The position numbers and the translations under genes were made by a program. The notes below the pieces were generated by a model. The model searched no databases. It was not told where the DNA came from and saw only the letters and a program-made list of their open reading frames with translations. DNA of 64,000 bases from Casuarina equisetifolia (taxonomy: Eukaryota > Streptophyta > Magnoliopsida > Fagales > Casuarinaceae), in contig CM052355.1 of NCBI GenBank assembly GCA_028551475.1, positions 24,765,580 to 24,829,579 on the forward strand, written 5' to 3'. This document shows positions 11,096 to 22,068 of the stretch, in pieces; position 1 is the stretch's first letter, and every line of letters starts with the position of its first letter.

Positions 11096-13742
11096 ATGGC
11101 TAGACATTGGAATTCTTGCTCATCTTCTTCTTATTCTTCTTCAACCATCTTTACGCCCTCTTCATTCAAGAATGGGATTCATCTATCCTTTAAATTTCTT
11201 CTTGTGCCAAGAAAACCTCATTTCTCTACATGGGTCTCTCCAATTCGTCCCAGAAGCCATGCAGGAAAGCACTTTCTGATCACTTCTTCAAATGGGCATC
11301 CACTCGATGCTCTTTCTTTGCAAGATGGTTGGTGTCTTTGGATTTTCCGTTGGTTCCCATTTTCTGTTTTCTTCTTTGTTTGAAATTACTAGCTACTTGG
11401 CTTTCTTGTTATTGTCTTTTTCGGATAAATGATTCTTGGTTTTCTGTTTCCGACTTGTTGGTATAATTCAGTTATCTGATGGCTGTTTGGTTTCAGACTG
11501 TCAGTTTATTTGAGTTTTCTTGCCAGGTGCTTTTAGTTGGCACTATCACGCATAGGTACTCGTACAATGTAGTTGAATTCTGTCTTCAACCCTTGGGATG
11601 GAAACAATTTATTCAAAATGATAATGGAAATCACTTATTGGATTACTAAACGCTTGCTCTTTGGCTAATGAGGGGTCGGTCAAAATGTAATTTTCCGGAA
11701 ATAAGTTTTTAACTTGTTAAGGTGGCTATTATCACAGTAAAAGACCAGTACTTTTGGTTCTTGAAGATCACGTTGGTCCATTGTTTATTGACAAGATTTT
11801 GAAGATATTAATGATAACAATTTTAACAAGTTATCAAGAAGTTGCTCGCTTTGGAGATTATGTCTATATTTGGTGTTCTGATCCGCCTCTTCTTTATCTT
11901 GACATTCCATTTATGTGTCTGTTATATTTTCTTTTTATACCTCTGGTCTCTTAGAGTTCAATCTTAGATGGGATTCTGAACTAGGTACAGCTGGAAGTCC
12001 TCTGGCCAAAGCAAATGCTAAGCTTCAAGGGGAAAAAGGATCTCTTCCATTCTCAGAACTGGACAAAGTAGAATCCCACCTCAGCATAACCATTGTTGGT
12101 GCTTCGGGAGACCTGGCCAGAAAGAAGATATTTCCAGCACTTTTTGCACTTTATTATGAAGATTGTTTACCGAAGGTTTGATCCTTTAATTGCTTCATAT
12201 TGTTTTGTAAGTGTATCCATAGTTTAGCAATGGCTTACCAGTTTCTCCTTTGCATTATTTGTTGTGTTCATGTAGAATTTTATCGTGTTTGGTTATGCTC
12301 GGACTAAAATGACTGATGAGGAACTGAGGAACATGATAAGCAAAACTTTGACTTGCAGAATTGATAAGAGGTACCATATTTGCCTAAAATATCATGCACA
12401 CATCAGTATATTCTCGGTAGTGTATTTCACCCATTGACTGGAGACAATGACTTAACAGGGAAAATTGTGAGGACAAAATGGATCAATTCTTGGAAAGATG
12501 TTTTTACCATTCTGGACAGTATAATTCTGAGGAGCATTTCGTAGAATTAAACAGCAAGCTGAAAGAAAAAGAGGTAATATTCCTACTTAAAATGTAGGTT
12601 TCAATCCCTCTTGCTGGTTTGCTTTGTTTGTCTGTACCAACTGTAAAATAGTGACTGGTGTTTTTGGGTCGATGGAGCTTCATATGCTTTATTTTAGTTG
12701 CACGTTTAATTGCTGTGCACATCCATTTCCTATCAGAAAAGACGGAGAGAGAATCCAATTCCATTATATGCTTATAAAACCTAACTGAAACTGGTTTCTA
12801 TCTTGGTATTCTGACTTATTGAAATTAAGTAGCGACCTTAATTAATCTCCATATTGTATTATTAAACATTCAGGCTATTTTTGAGATGGAAAGTAAACTT
12901 TGAGGGTATTGAAGCTTACACATTTCTGTGTTCTGATAATCGTACGGTAGTGCTTTCTTTCAGGCTGGAAAACTGTCAAATAGGTTATTTTACTTATCAA
13001 TACCTCCAAACATATTTGTTGATGTCGTAAGATGTGCTAGCCTTAAAGCTTCTTCGGAAAATGGGTGGACAAGGGTCATTGTTGAAAAGCCATTTGGTCG
13101 TGACTCAGAGTCTTCCGGTGACCTGACGAGATGCTTGAAGCAGTACCTGACTGAAGACCAAATATTCAGGTACTTTTTTTTGTTGCTTTGTGTAGTTTAT
13201 ACTTATAGCGCTAGTGAAAAAATGTTGATCTTCTTGGTAATTTTCAGGATTGACCATTACTTGGGCAAGGAGCTTGTAGAGAATCTCTCAGTGCTTCGGT
13301 TCTCAAACCTTGTTTTTGAGCCTTTATGGTCACGTAACTACATTCGCAATGTCCAACTTATATTTTCTGAAGATTTTGGTACAGAAGGACGAGGGGGGTG
13401 AGCTCCGTATGTTGGCTGATGATTCTAGTTTTGACATAAAGTTATTCCCTTTCAGACGATGATCACCCTGTTTCTGTTTTGTGTCCACAGGTATTTCAAC
13501 AATTATGGAATCATACGAGATATAATGCAAAATCATCTTCTGCAAATACTAGCACTTTTTGCGATGGAGACTCCTGTTAGTTTAGATGCTGAAGATATCA
13601 GGAACGAAAAGGTATTAAACCTTCTTTTTTTTTCCCAATTTCTTTACCTTCAAAATTTCAGTTTTTATCTCTATTCCTCATAATCACCTCTGTAGTTAGT
13701 TTCAATACACAAGCTGAGTCCCACCCCCATCCTCAAAATATA

Positions 13743-13780
<38 letters not shown>

Positions 13781-15163
13781 CCACCACCATTTCTTTCCAC
13801 CACTCTGCATAGAAATTAGGAAAGTTTCTGCAAGTCTTATGCAGGCCGAGCCATTACCCAGTATCCACCTCTTCCTAAATTTATGAGGTGATTTTAATTG
13901 AATGACCATTGAGCCTGACCATGATTCAGGTAAAGGTCTTAAGGTCAATGAGACCAATGCAGCTTGAAGATGTGATTGTTGGCCAATACAAGGGCCAGAG
14001 CAAGGCTGGGAAATCGTATCCTGCTTATACAGATGACCCAACTGTGCCAAATGATAGTCTTACTCCAACCTTTGCAGCAGCAGCGCTCTTTGTCAATAAT
14101 GCCAGATGGGATGGGGTTCCTTTTCTGATGAAAGCTGGCAAGGCTCTGCATACTAGGCGGTACGTAAAGTGTGTTCTCGATAAGAATATTTTCTTTCAAC
14201 GTATGCCATTGTATCTTTTCAGATACCATAACGGAATGACATGAAAATTTTGCATTGGTGCACCAGAGCAGAGATTAGAGTTCAGTTTAGACATGTACCT
14301 GGTAATCTGTACAAGCGGAACTTTGGAACTGACCTGGATAAGGCTACAAATGAGCTTGTCCTTCGTGTACAACCTGATGAAGCTATTTATTTGAAGATCA
14401 ATAACAAAGTTCCTGGTCTTGGGATGAGACTAGATCGCAGTGACTTAAATTTGCTATATCGAGCAAGGTGGGTGAACATAAAAGACATTTTGTTGGTTAT
14501 AGTTGTTCTCTTAATTTACTGCTGTATTTGACAGATTTCTGACCAACAGAATTTTCCACTACCACAATGCAATTGTTCAACATTCAAGATCTTAAGAGTG
14601 GCCTTTTACTGGATGCAAATGAAGTATTATCTTGAGTTACACTACATTTTTTTAAAGTTCATTTTAATCTTTGAAGGGAATGTGGAATCCTAAAAAAAAT
14701 TAATTTCATTGTTGTTCCTATACATACCAGCAGCCAATACTAGTCATTCTTTAAATCAAGTACTCATCTTACCTAGGATTTTTCTGTGAGCAATATGAAC
14801 TCCAAATCGTGAATGATGAGTACAAGTAGGGAGTGATGGATGCAGAACATATTTGGATGAGAATAGTGCAACATTGATGCATCTATATCACTGATAATCT
14901 GTTGAATGTCCAGGTATCCAGCGGAAATACCGGATGCATATGAGCGGCTACTCCTAGATGCGATAGAAGGGGAGCGAAGGCTGTTTATTAGAAGTGATGA
15001 ACTTGAAGCTGCTTGGGCACTATTCACGCCAGTGTTGAATGAACTTGAAAACAAGAAGATCGTTCCAGAGCTTTACCCATACGGTAGTAGAGGACCAGTT
15101 GGGGCATATTACCTTGCTGCAAAGCACAACGTTCGCTGGGGAGATCTTGGCAGTGAAGACTAA
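11096..15163 (+). CDS. G6PD1: glucose-6-phosphate 1-dehydrogenase, plastidic (G6PD1/P1 type)
   Basis: This enzyme oxidises glucose-6-phosphate with NADP+ to 6-phosphogluconolactone and NADPH, the first step of the plastid oxidative pentose phosphate pathway. Ten exons are supported: 11096-11327, 11991-12175, 12276-12370, 12459-12573, 12964-13169, 13248-13397, 13491-13611, 13930-14159, 14267-14467 and 14914-15163, giving 594 aa, all with GT..AG junctions. The Ser-rich N-terminus looks like a chloroplast transit peptide. The nucleotide-binding motif GASGDLA is near residues 114-120, and the substrate-site motif RIDHYLGKE is at residues 278-286. Cys166 and Cys174 have the eight-residue spacing of the thioredoxin-regulated disulfide of plastidic P1 isoforms, so redox inactivation in the light is expected. 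The acceptor of exon 2 is ambiguous (11,985 or 11,991). No lesion was seen. Confidence 0.96.
13746..13774. repeat. (TG)14 microsatellite in G6PDH intron 7
   Basis: An uninterrupted TG run of 14 units lies inside the intron between exons 7 and 8 (13,612-13,929). Loci of this kind are commonly length-polymorphic. Confidence 0.95.
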
Positions 15164-15849
15164 AGAGTTTTAAACAGCTCTCTCCATCCTATTGTACTCG
15201 TGCTTTCACTTTGTAGCTCCACTGTAAATTGATTGAATAGTTGTGGACGATGTTTAGTAAAATCCAGATCAATGAACAAGCGAACTGTCGATCTTCGATT
15301 CACTAAGCCAGTCGCTTGGGTAGTCAATTTCGTGGCCCTAAAACATAAAACATGAAACCAATTCTGTCTTGCAGTGTGGAAACTAAGATTTGTGTACTGC
15401 AAAGGAGCATCAGGGTCATAGATTGTTCACAAAGTCTAAGAGAAACATGCTTACCTTCCTTTCACAAATCAAATTGCTATAGTGGAAGAATTGCATTGCA
15501 GTAGCCCCAATCCAAATGATGCCTTTCTTATCTCTTCTAGTTGCCGGATTAAGGAAACTTATTAGAAGGGCTACTACGACTTGCACAAAGCCTAACTTAT
15601 GATTTGAAAGACTTAGAATGATAACCCTTCTAACCCAAACACTATGTTTTAGCCCCCCAACCTATTATTTTAGACTTAGACAACTCAGCCTACCCCCTTT
15701 TTAGGCAATTTGGGTTGACCCAACCCATCTAGTGGGTTCCCTTCCAGCCTAACCTATTTCGAGCTAGCCCCCGTAGGTGCGTCCACTTGGCCCAGGCAAA
15801 GCCAACCCTCACAATTCTAGCCCATTGCCAATGCCTTGACCCGACAATG
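15164..15849. other. G6PDH 3'UTR and flank up to the copia remnant
   Basis: The sequence directly after the TAA is UTR-like to about 15,400. From about 15,600 a C-rich stretch (repeated aaccca/cccaacc-like words) precedes the first gag-like sequence. No 5' LTR or tRNA primer-binding site was recognised here. Confidence 0.4.
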
Positions 15850-16911
15850 GATTTGGTCATTCTTAACCAACTTACCTAAGTTTTTTGGGTCTATGGCAAA
15901 ATCTCTATCCAATATTTATCCCTTTCTTTATTGTTGTCACCAGACACTTGGAACTAAGCAATATGCTCTATTCCCATGGCATCTGATGGGCCTAAGCTGC
16001 ATCTTGTCGCCTCTTTACTTACCTGATGTTAACAAGTTTGTGATCTAGGTTTGCAATTCCCATCATGCCCTTGTCATGAAGGACAAAGACGATTTTTTGG
16101 TTGGCACCATGTTATTTCTTGCCAACAACTGCCTTGCACAATGGTGTCACAAGTGTTCTCAACTTGTGAGAACATGGATTAAGAACTTGCTTTCCCCTAT
16201 CTTGACTCCCACCGACTGATGATGCATAAATGCTCTAGGACAACCTCAATGAGATGTATGGTTAGATTGATCATGTTCAATAATTTCAACTCCATCAAGT
16301 CTTTTCTAAATTGAAGCAAATGATCCTCTTTAGGACAGTAGTCTCCCACTATTTTTCAACCATTTGTGACAAAATTGACTAGGCCAAAGAGCCATTCCAC
16401 GGGCCCAATTCCACCTTGTAACAATACCATCGAATCAAGGAGGAGAATCACGTAACCAAGTTTCTACTCCTTTTAAACAAGACCTATTCAATTTTTCACT
16501 TGCAAATTCTGGCTATGGACTTGATGTTGCCTTTCTGCCACTTGTTCTACTTCGTCATCCAAGAAAAGAACCAACAACTTACTTTATTAAGGCACCTTTG
16601 AATGGGCAAAACCATCATCTTGGCAGCTTGTGCTATGGCAATGCATGGCTTTACATTAGGGTTTCTCGATACTATCTTGGGATGGATAATGTAGATTAGA
16701 ACCTTAGATCGCATAACACTTATTTAATTCTTAGTGTGCCTACATCTAACTACTCTTACTCCACCATGCCTATGCCTCAATATGATAACTCCATGCACAC
16801 GACCAATGCATCTGTAGTTAAGGCATCTAATGGTTGCCACTTTTCCATATCTTCATACAAATCCAATAGCCAGAGTTCCTCCAAAGGCTAATCTAATAGT
16901 CTTTTTTATAA

Positions 16912-16960
16912 TTATTGCAAAAAATATAACCATACTAAAGACCATTGTTAGTAGTTATAT
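16912..16960 (+). pseudogene. copia gag zinc-knuckle remnant
   Basis: The frame reads NYCKKYNHTKDHC then a stop, a decayed form of the CxxCKxxGHxxxxC knuckle in which the first Cys has been lost. It marks the end of gag in the copia element. Confidence 0.6.
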
Positions 16961-17443
16961 GGCAGACTTGTAGATAAAGACTAAAATGACAAGGAGGCTG
17001 TTTCTAATACAATGATAAAAAATTCAAAGGATTCATTCAATAGGCCCTTCAATGAAGCCCAACTTTAGTAGATCATTTAAGCCTTTAATCATAAGGTACA
17101 CCTAACAAGATTGCTAGTTTTGAAGCTACCTATTTCTATTTCATAAGCTTAATTTCATCTTCTACATGGCTTATTGATTTAGGTGTTAGTGACTACATTA
17201 TTTGCAACCAAAATTTATAATTTTTGTCCTTGTACAATAATGAGTTTTCTCACTAAAAGCATAATTTATATCATTAAAATAGGTGACATCACACTCAACC
17301 CATCTTTCATGTTAAAAAATGTCATTTTTGTCCTTTAGTTCCAATTTAATCTCTTTTCAATTTCCAAAGCATGTGTGAACAATAATTATCTCACCTTTTT
17401 GGATCCTAACTTTTGTTTCTTTTAGGCTTATTCAACTAGCAAA

Positions 17444-17980
17444 TTGATGGGCTTAGGTAGAGTTCAACAAGACCTTTATTTTTGGACTTCTTTTTTTATA
17501 CATTTTGATTTTTCTTCTTGTACTTCCCTTATAAAAGGTATTTTTGTAATACAAATCTTAATAAAAATATTTTACTTTTGTCATCAATGCTTAGGTTATA
17601 ATATTTCTTTTCCATATCCCAAATGTCCCATTTGCCTCTTGACTAAACAATCTCACACCCCTTTTTCAACCAGCACTTCTAAGGCCATATCTTTATTTTC
17701 CCTCATCTACATCAACATTAAAGGCCTTACCATATACCTCACCATAATGGGTTCCATTTCTTTCCAACTCTTAAGATATTTGGGTCTTTGTGATGCAAAT
17801 CTCAAGTTCTCTTTCATCTTAGTCGTTTTTTTGCTTTTATTAAAACCCAATTTCACATGTTTGTTTAATGTGCTTGAATTAATAAGACTAGTTATTTTTT
17901 TAACCATGAATATTCATCATTTTCTTTACCTATATCATTCTTCAAGAAAGCTCTTACACTTACACTTCCCAACAAAATAA
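17444..17980 (+). pseudogene. copia GAG-pre-integrase/integrase remnant
   Basis: The ORF contains CHQCLGYN...CPICLLTKQSH, which corresponds to the H-x-RLGH...CxxCxxAKQ pattern of the copia GAG-pre-integrase domain, followed by a degraded integrase core. Frames break after about 17,980. The motif YLINCMPIRVPNGKTTFELL at about 18,083-18,142 is the usual C-terminal integrase landmark. Confidence 0.75.
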
Positions 17981-18829
17981 AGTTATTCAACGTAAACATC
18001 ATTATCTTTTAGAAGTCATTAGGAATTTTTAAGTATTAGGCTTCCATTCCTAAAAATATTTTGAGCCAATTGTGTGATTATTGTGGCCTATTTGATTAAT
18101 TGCATGCCAATTCGAGTTCCTAATGGAAAGACAACTTTTGAGTTACTTTTTGGGAGGCATCTAAATAATGGTCATCTCCATGTTTTTGGTTGTCTTTGTT
18201 TTGTTACTATAGTTGGCCATTGGGACAATTTAGGTTCCCATGCCACTTGGTATGTTTTCATAGGTTATCCTCCTTTACAAACGGCTATCGTGTTCATGAT
18301 CCTTCCACTAGCTAGTTTTTCATTAGTTGTGATATTGCTTTTCATAAGGATATTTTCCCATTTCAAACTATGAGCACTCAATTGTTTTCATCTAATGATA
18401 ATGTCTTGTTACCACTGCCTCTAGTCCTTGTTGTGCTTTAGGCTCTTCCTCTATAGCCCTCATAACCTTGCACAAACTCCCTAGCATGTCCTTTGTCTAT
18501 ACTTGTCCAAGGCTCCTTTGCTTTAGCACATTCACTGATTATTCTAAACTCCACTATGGATAACTCCTTAGCCACTATCCTTTACATGCCACCCTTAATG
18601 CCTTTGGCTTTAACTCTTGCTCCTTTTTTTGCATGCCTTTGACTCTTGATCTAACTCCACTTCCAATGCTTCATCACAATAGTCATGCCACTTGGCCCTC
18701 TACCTAGACCAAAGATTATATTTGCTCCATTGTTGCTACTTCAGGCTTTAATTATTCAATCAACTCTTATGTAGGTTTTGACTACCTTTTCATGGATCAT
18801 CTCTACCATATTAATCAAATTTTTGCTAA

Positions 18830-19680
18830 AATGGAACCATATTCTTATTCCAATGAGGCTAAGGACCTAAAATGACAACAAGCCTTAGAAGTTGAACTTT
18901 ATGCTCTCGTTGACAACCATATGTGGGATGTCATTCTTGAACCTTCATATCGATGACCTATAAGGTGTAAAATGACTTACAAGAGCAAATATCAAGCAAA
19001 TAGTTCCATTGAATGTTACAAATTTTGTTTCATGGCTAAGGGTTTATATCCCAGAAAGAAATGTTTGATTACCAAGACATTTTCTCTCATGGCAAACAAA
19101 GTTATAGTTTTTTCTTCCTTGTTATGGTTGTTTTCCATGATTGGTTGCTATATCATATGGATGTCCATAATTTCTTCCTCCATGGTGATTTCGATGAAAA
19201 AATCTATATAGATCTTCTTTTGAGATTATGGTTGTTTTCCATGACTGGTTGCTATATCATATGAATGTCCATAATTTCTTCCTCTATGGTGATTTGGATG
19301 AAGAAATCTATATAGATCTTCTCAAGTTTGTCATCTTTGTAAGTCTCTATATGGGCTCAAGTAGGCTTTTTGTCAATGATCCAAGTTCACTTCAACACTA
19401 CTCTCAACAAAGTCCAAATGATCTCAATATTACGACTTAGTTATTCCACTTTTCACATTAAGAATTTCGAGCCTCCTAAATACTACTTAGGTATCGAGAT
19501 CGTACGATCATATAAATGCATTTATCTCAATCAACACAAATTTGTTCTACAAATCATTTCTGGCATTGGTCTATCAAAGTGCAAACCATTAATTATTCCT
19601 TTTAAGCAGAACCTATCTCTTATAACACTTGAATATGATGAAAGGGTGTTGCCACTAGATAAGGAACCCCCCCTCTAAAA
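18830..19680 (+). pseudogene. copia reverse transcriptase remnant
   Basis: The order of motifs is recognisable: an N-terminal block ending in VELYALVDNHMWDV, then KSKYQANSSIECYK, a FSHGKQ-like block, HMDVHNFFLHGDFDE, and KYYLGIEIVRS...YLNQHKF. They lie in different frames separated by stops. A tandem duplication of about 104 bp interrupts the domain at 19,122-19,325. Confidence 0.8.
19122..19329 (+). repeat. 104-bp tandem duplication inside the copia RT
   Basis: The segment starting ttatggttgttttccatga at 19,122 recurs at 19,226. Both copies encode the same MDVHNFF-type block and end in ctatatagatcttct. The copies differ at a handful of positions. The period is not a multiple of three, so the duplication itself shifts the frame. 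Confidence 0.9.
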
Positions 19681-20372
19681 AAAAAAAGACCCTTCTAGTT
19701 ATTAGAGATTAGTTTGAAAATTCATCTATCCCTGCATGACAAGATAGGACATTTGCTACATCATTTAAATCCTCAACCAATTCATGCATGCCCTAAAACA
19801 ATCCTACATGAAATTTGCCTTGAAAGTTGTGAAATGTTTGAAAAGATGTCCAAAACTTGAAATTCTTTTACTTTGCAATTACAACATGGTAATGATAACA
19901 TACTGCAACACTGACTATGCCACTTCTCCCATGAGTTGAAGATCAACAACATGTTAAACTAGAAAATTCTCTTTGTTATGAAAAATGAAAAAACAATCAA
20001 CAATCTCCATATCGTTTGCCAAATTTGAATGTTAAGCCATAGCCAAAACTTATGAAGTTATTTAGTTAAGAGGGCTATTTTGAGATCTTAGAGTCTAGGT
20101 AAAAGGTCCAACACTTTTTTTTATGATAACGATGCAACTCTAAAACTAGCAACTAATCTGATAATTCATAAAAGAATAAAACATATTAAAATGGATTGTC
20201 ATTTCACCATGCATGAAATCCAAGAAGAAATTATCAAGATAAAGGAGATACAGAATAGCTTGCAAACATCTTTACCAAAGCCCTTTGTCATCAATAACAT
20301 TTGTATTTGTTGAATAAGCTTGAAATATTTGACGTTTACAGACCACTCCAAAACTGTAAACTTGAAGGAGAG

Positions 20373-20624
20373 TATTAAAGATATGATTGTATATTTACTA
20401 TTATATTTCCCTAATATGGATTGATATTCTTTCTATGTAGTGTAGGTTATTTGGGAACTTTTTCTCAGTATAGTTAGGCAATGTTTTCCTTTATTTTTAT
20501 GTAAATTTTACTTTATGGTCAATCCTTACATTATAAAAGGACGTGCCTTGTACTCTTCTTCTTCAAGAAATCAATGTACAAGGTTTTCCAATTCTATGTC
20601 TTTCTTCTCTTTAGCTTTGTGACA
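20373..20624 (+). repeat. 3' LTR of the copia element (about 252 bp)
   Basis: A purine-rich tract (cttgaaggagag) just upstream acts as the polypurine tract. The LTR begins TATTAAAG, one change from the usual TGTTAAAG, has a TATA-like ttataaaagg near 20,531, and the R/U5-like end cttcaagaaatcaatgta. It finishes ...tttgtgaca at 20,624. No matching 5' copy is in the window. Confidence 0.7.
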
Positions 20625-22068
20625 ATTTTGAATCAATTCTACTACAAATGAAACGACTTTTCAACAATCCACCTGGTGCTACATCATAGGCACATTGGGA
20701 ACGTAGATAATTGTAACCATATACATATAAAATGACAGCAATGGAATGCCAATCCTCAGGCTTTATTTGTAAAGTCTTTATTCCTTTGTAATCGAATCCC
20801 AAAGAGCTATGAATTAGCCCATGTTTGATGAGCCAAGCAGACAAACGACCCTGCATCTTTTCTATTTCTCCCGCATTTTTATTTGTACATAAAATTTGGA
20901 TTTATCTTTTCAACCACGTAGACAACAGCTTAGAAAACCATAAATCTTGCATCAGCAAAGCTGGTGTTCTGTGTTGGTGGGCTTGATCCGTTTTGCCTGT
21001 TGTCGGTTTCAGCCCCCTAATTCACAAGCTCCATGTTCCACATCCCATCAAGCATGCGTTCACCAAATTGTCTTTGCCGGAGCCGAAATCCCACGCTTCC
21101 CATGGGCTTTCATTTCTCGAGAGAAAATCATAATTATAAAGGAACAAAAGAGTTTAAAAGAAAACACAAGACATTGTGTGAAAGCAAAAAAATCAATTGG
21201 GCTTGATTTTAGTCATAGTATAATGTCCAATCACATAGAAAAATACTGAAAGTGTGCAAAAGTCACACCGTTAACGTGGACCCTCGGGAGAGTTTCTCCA
21301 TTAACCCTTGTGAGCAGGATTTATTAATCATCCATTTATATTTACATAACACACCATTTTTCCTTAAATCCGTTCAAATTGATGTTAAGATTGAATATAA
21401 AAGTCTTTTCAATATTTTATGTCGAGAAACCTAATGTAACTTTCTGTTTGGTTACCAGAGGCATTTTAGACAATGTCTTTGGCTCTATAAACAAATTACT
21501 TGTAAATTCTTTTTCACCAAAAATCAGCTTAAGATTAAAGGCTTTTCACTTAAAAGAAGATTTAAGCAATATAAAAATTTTGTCATACCATGTGCATCCT
21601 CTCAACAAATATGGTTACTGGTTTCATGCTATAGGTATATATTTCCTCACGAACTAATTCCAGTTGTAGGCTTTATGGACATGGATTTCATTTTTTGAAC
21701 CTAAACTCTGATGCTACATTAGAAACTTAATATTACTCAAAATATTTAACTAATATGAGATTTTTTTATCACACTATTTTTAACAAAACTCTTACAAGAC
21801 ATTCTCTATTTCATCTAGAACACCGATTTATAGTATGCCTCCGCTTCAACGTAAACATGGCAATTCCTTTATTCTAGCATTCCACAATAGGCTTGTCACT
21901 GAAGCTTAAACTTAAGGCCCTGCAGGCGGATAATGATGAACTAAACTTTAGACTAGAGTTGTTTGATTACACCAGTGTTCTCGCTGCCTTTTCTATTTTT
22001 ATCACGTAGCACGATATAATCAAGGTTCATACTAGATTGAGGATGAGTTGGTTGAGGTTGGATACGTA
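20625..22068. other. intergenic, no gene seen
   Basis: This is non-coding sequence of moderate AT content between the copia LTR and the duplicated satellite-like locus. Several ORFs of 80-100 aa are present, but none has a recognisable domain or a start context that would support a gene. Confidence 0.45.

Larger units (their letters stand above)
15850..20624 (+). mobile_element. decayed, 5'-truncated Ty1/copia LTR retrotransposon
   Basis: Fragments of a copia polyprotein appear in the right order on the plus strand, in shifting frames with many stops. Gag-like sequence runs about 15,900-16,620, a degenerate zinc-knuckle (YCKKYNHTKDHC) lies near 16,912-16,960, GAG-pre-integrase near 17,580-17,700, integrase remnants about 17,700-18,380, reverse transcriptase about 18,830-19,680 and RNase H-like sequence about 19,690-20,330. 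A purine tract and a single LTR follow. It cannot encode functional protein. The missing 5' LTR means the insertion was truncated or recombined. The order gag-INT-RT-RH places it in Ty1/copia, not Ty3/gypsy. Confidence 0.85.

Noticed and set aside
15400-15850. A 5' LTR for the copia element
   Set aside because: I looked for the landmark words of the 3' LTR (TATTAAAG, cttcaagaaatcaatgta) and did not find them upstream.
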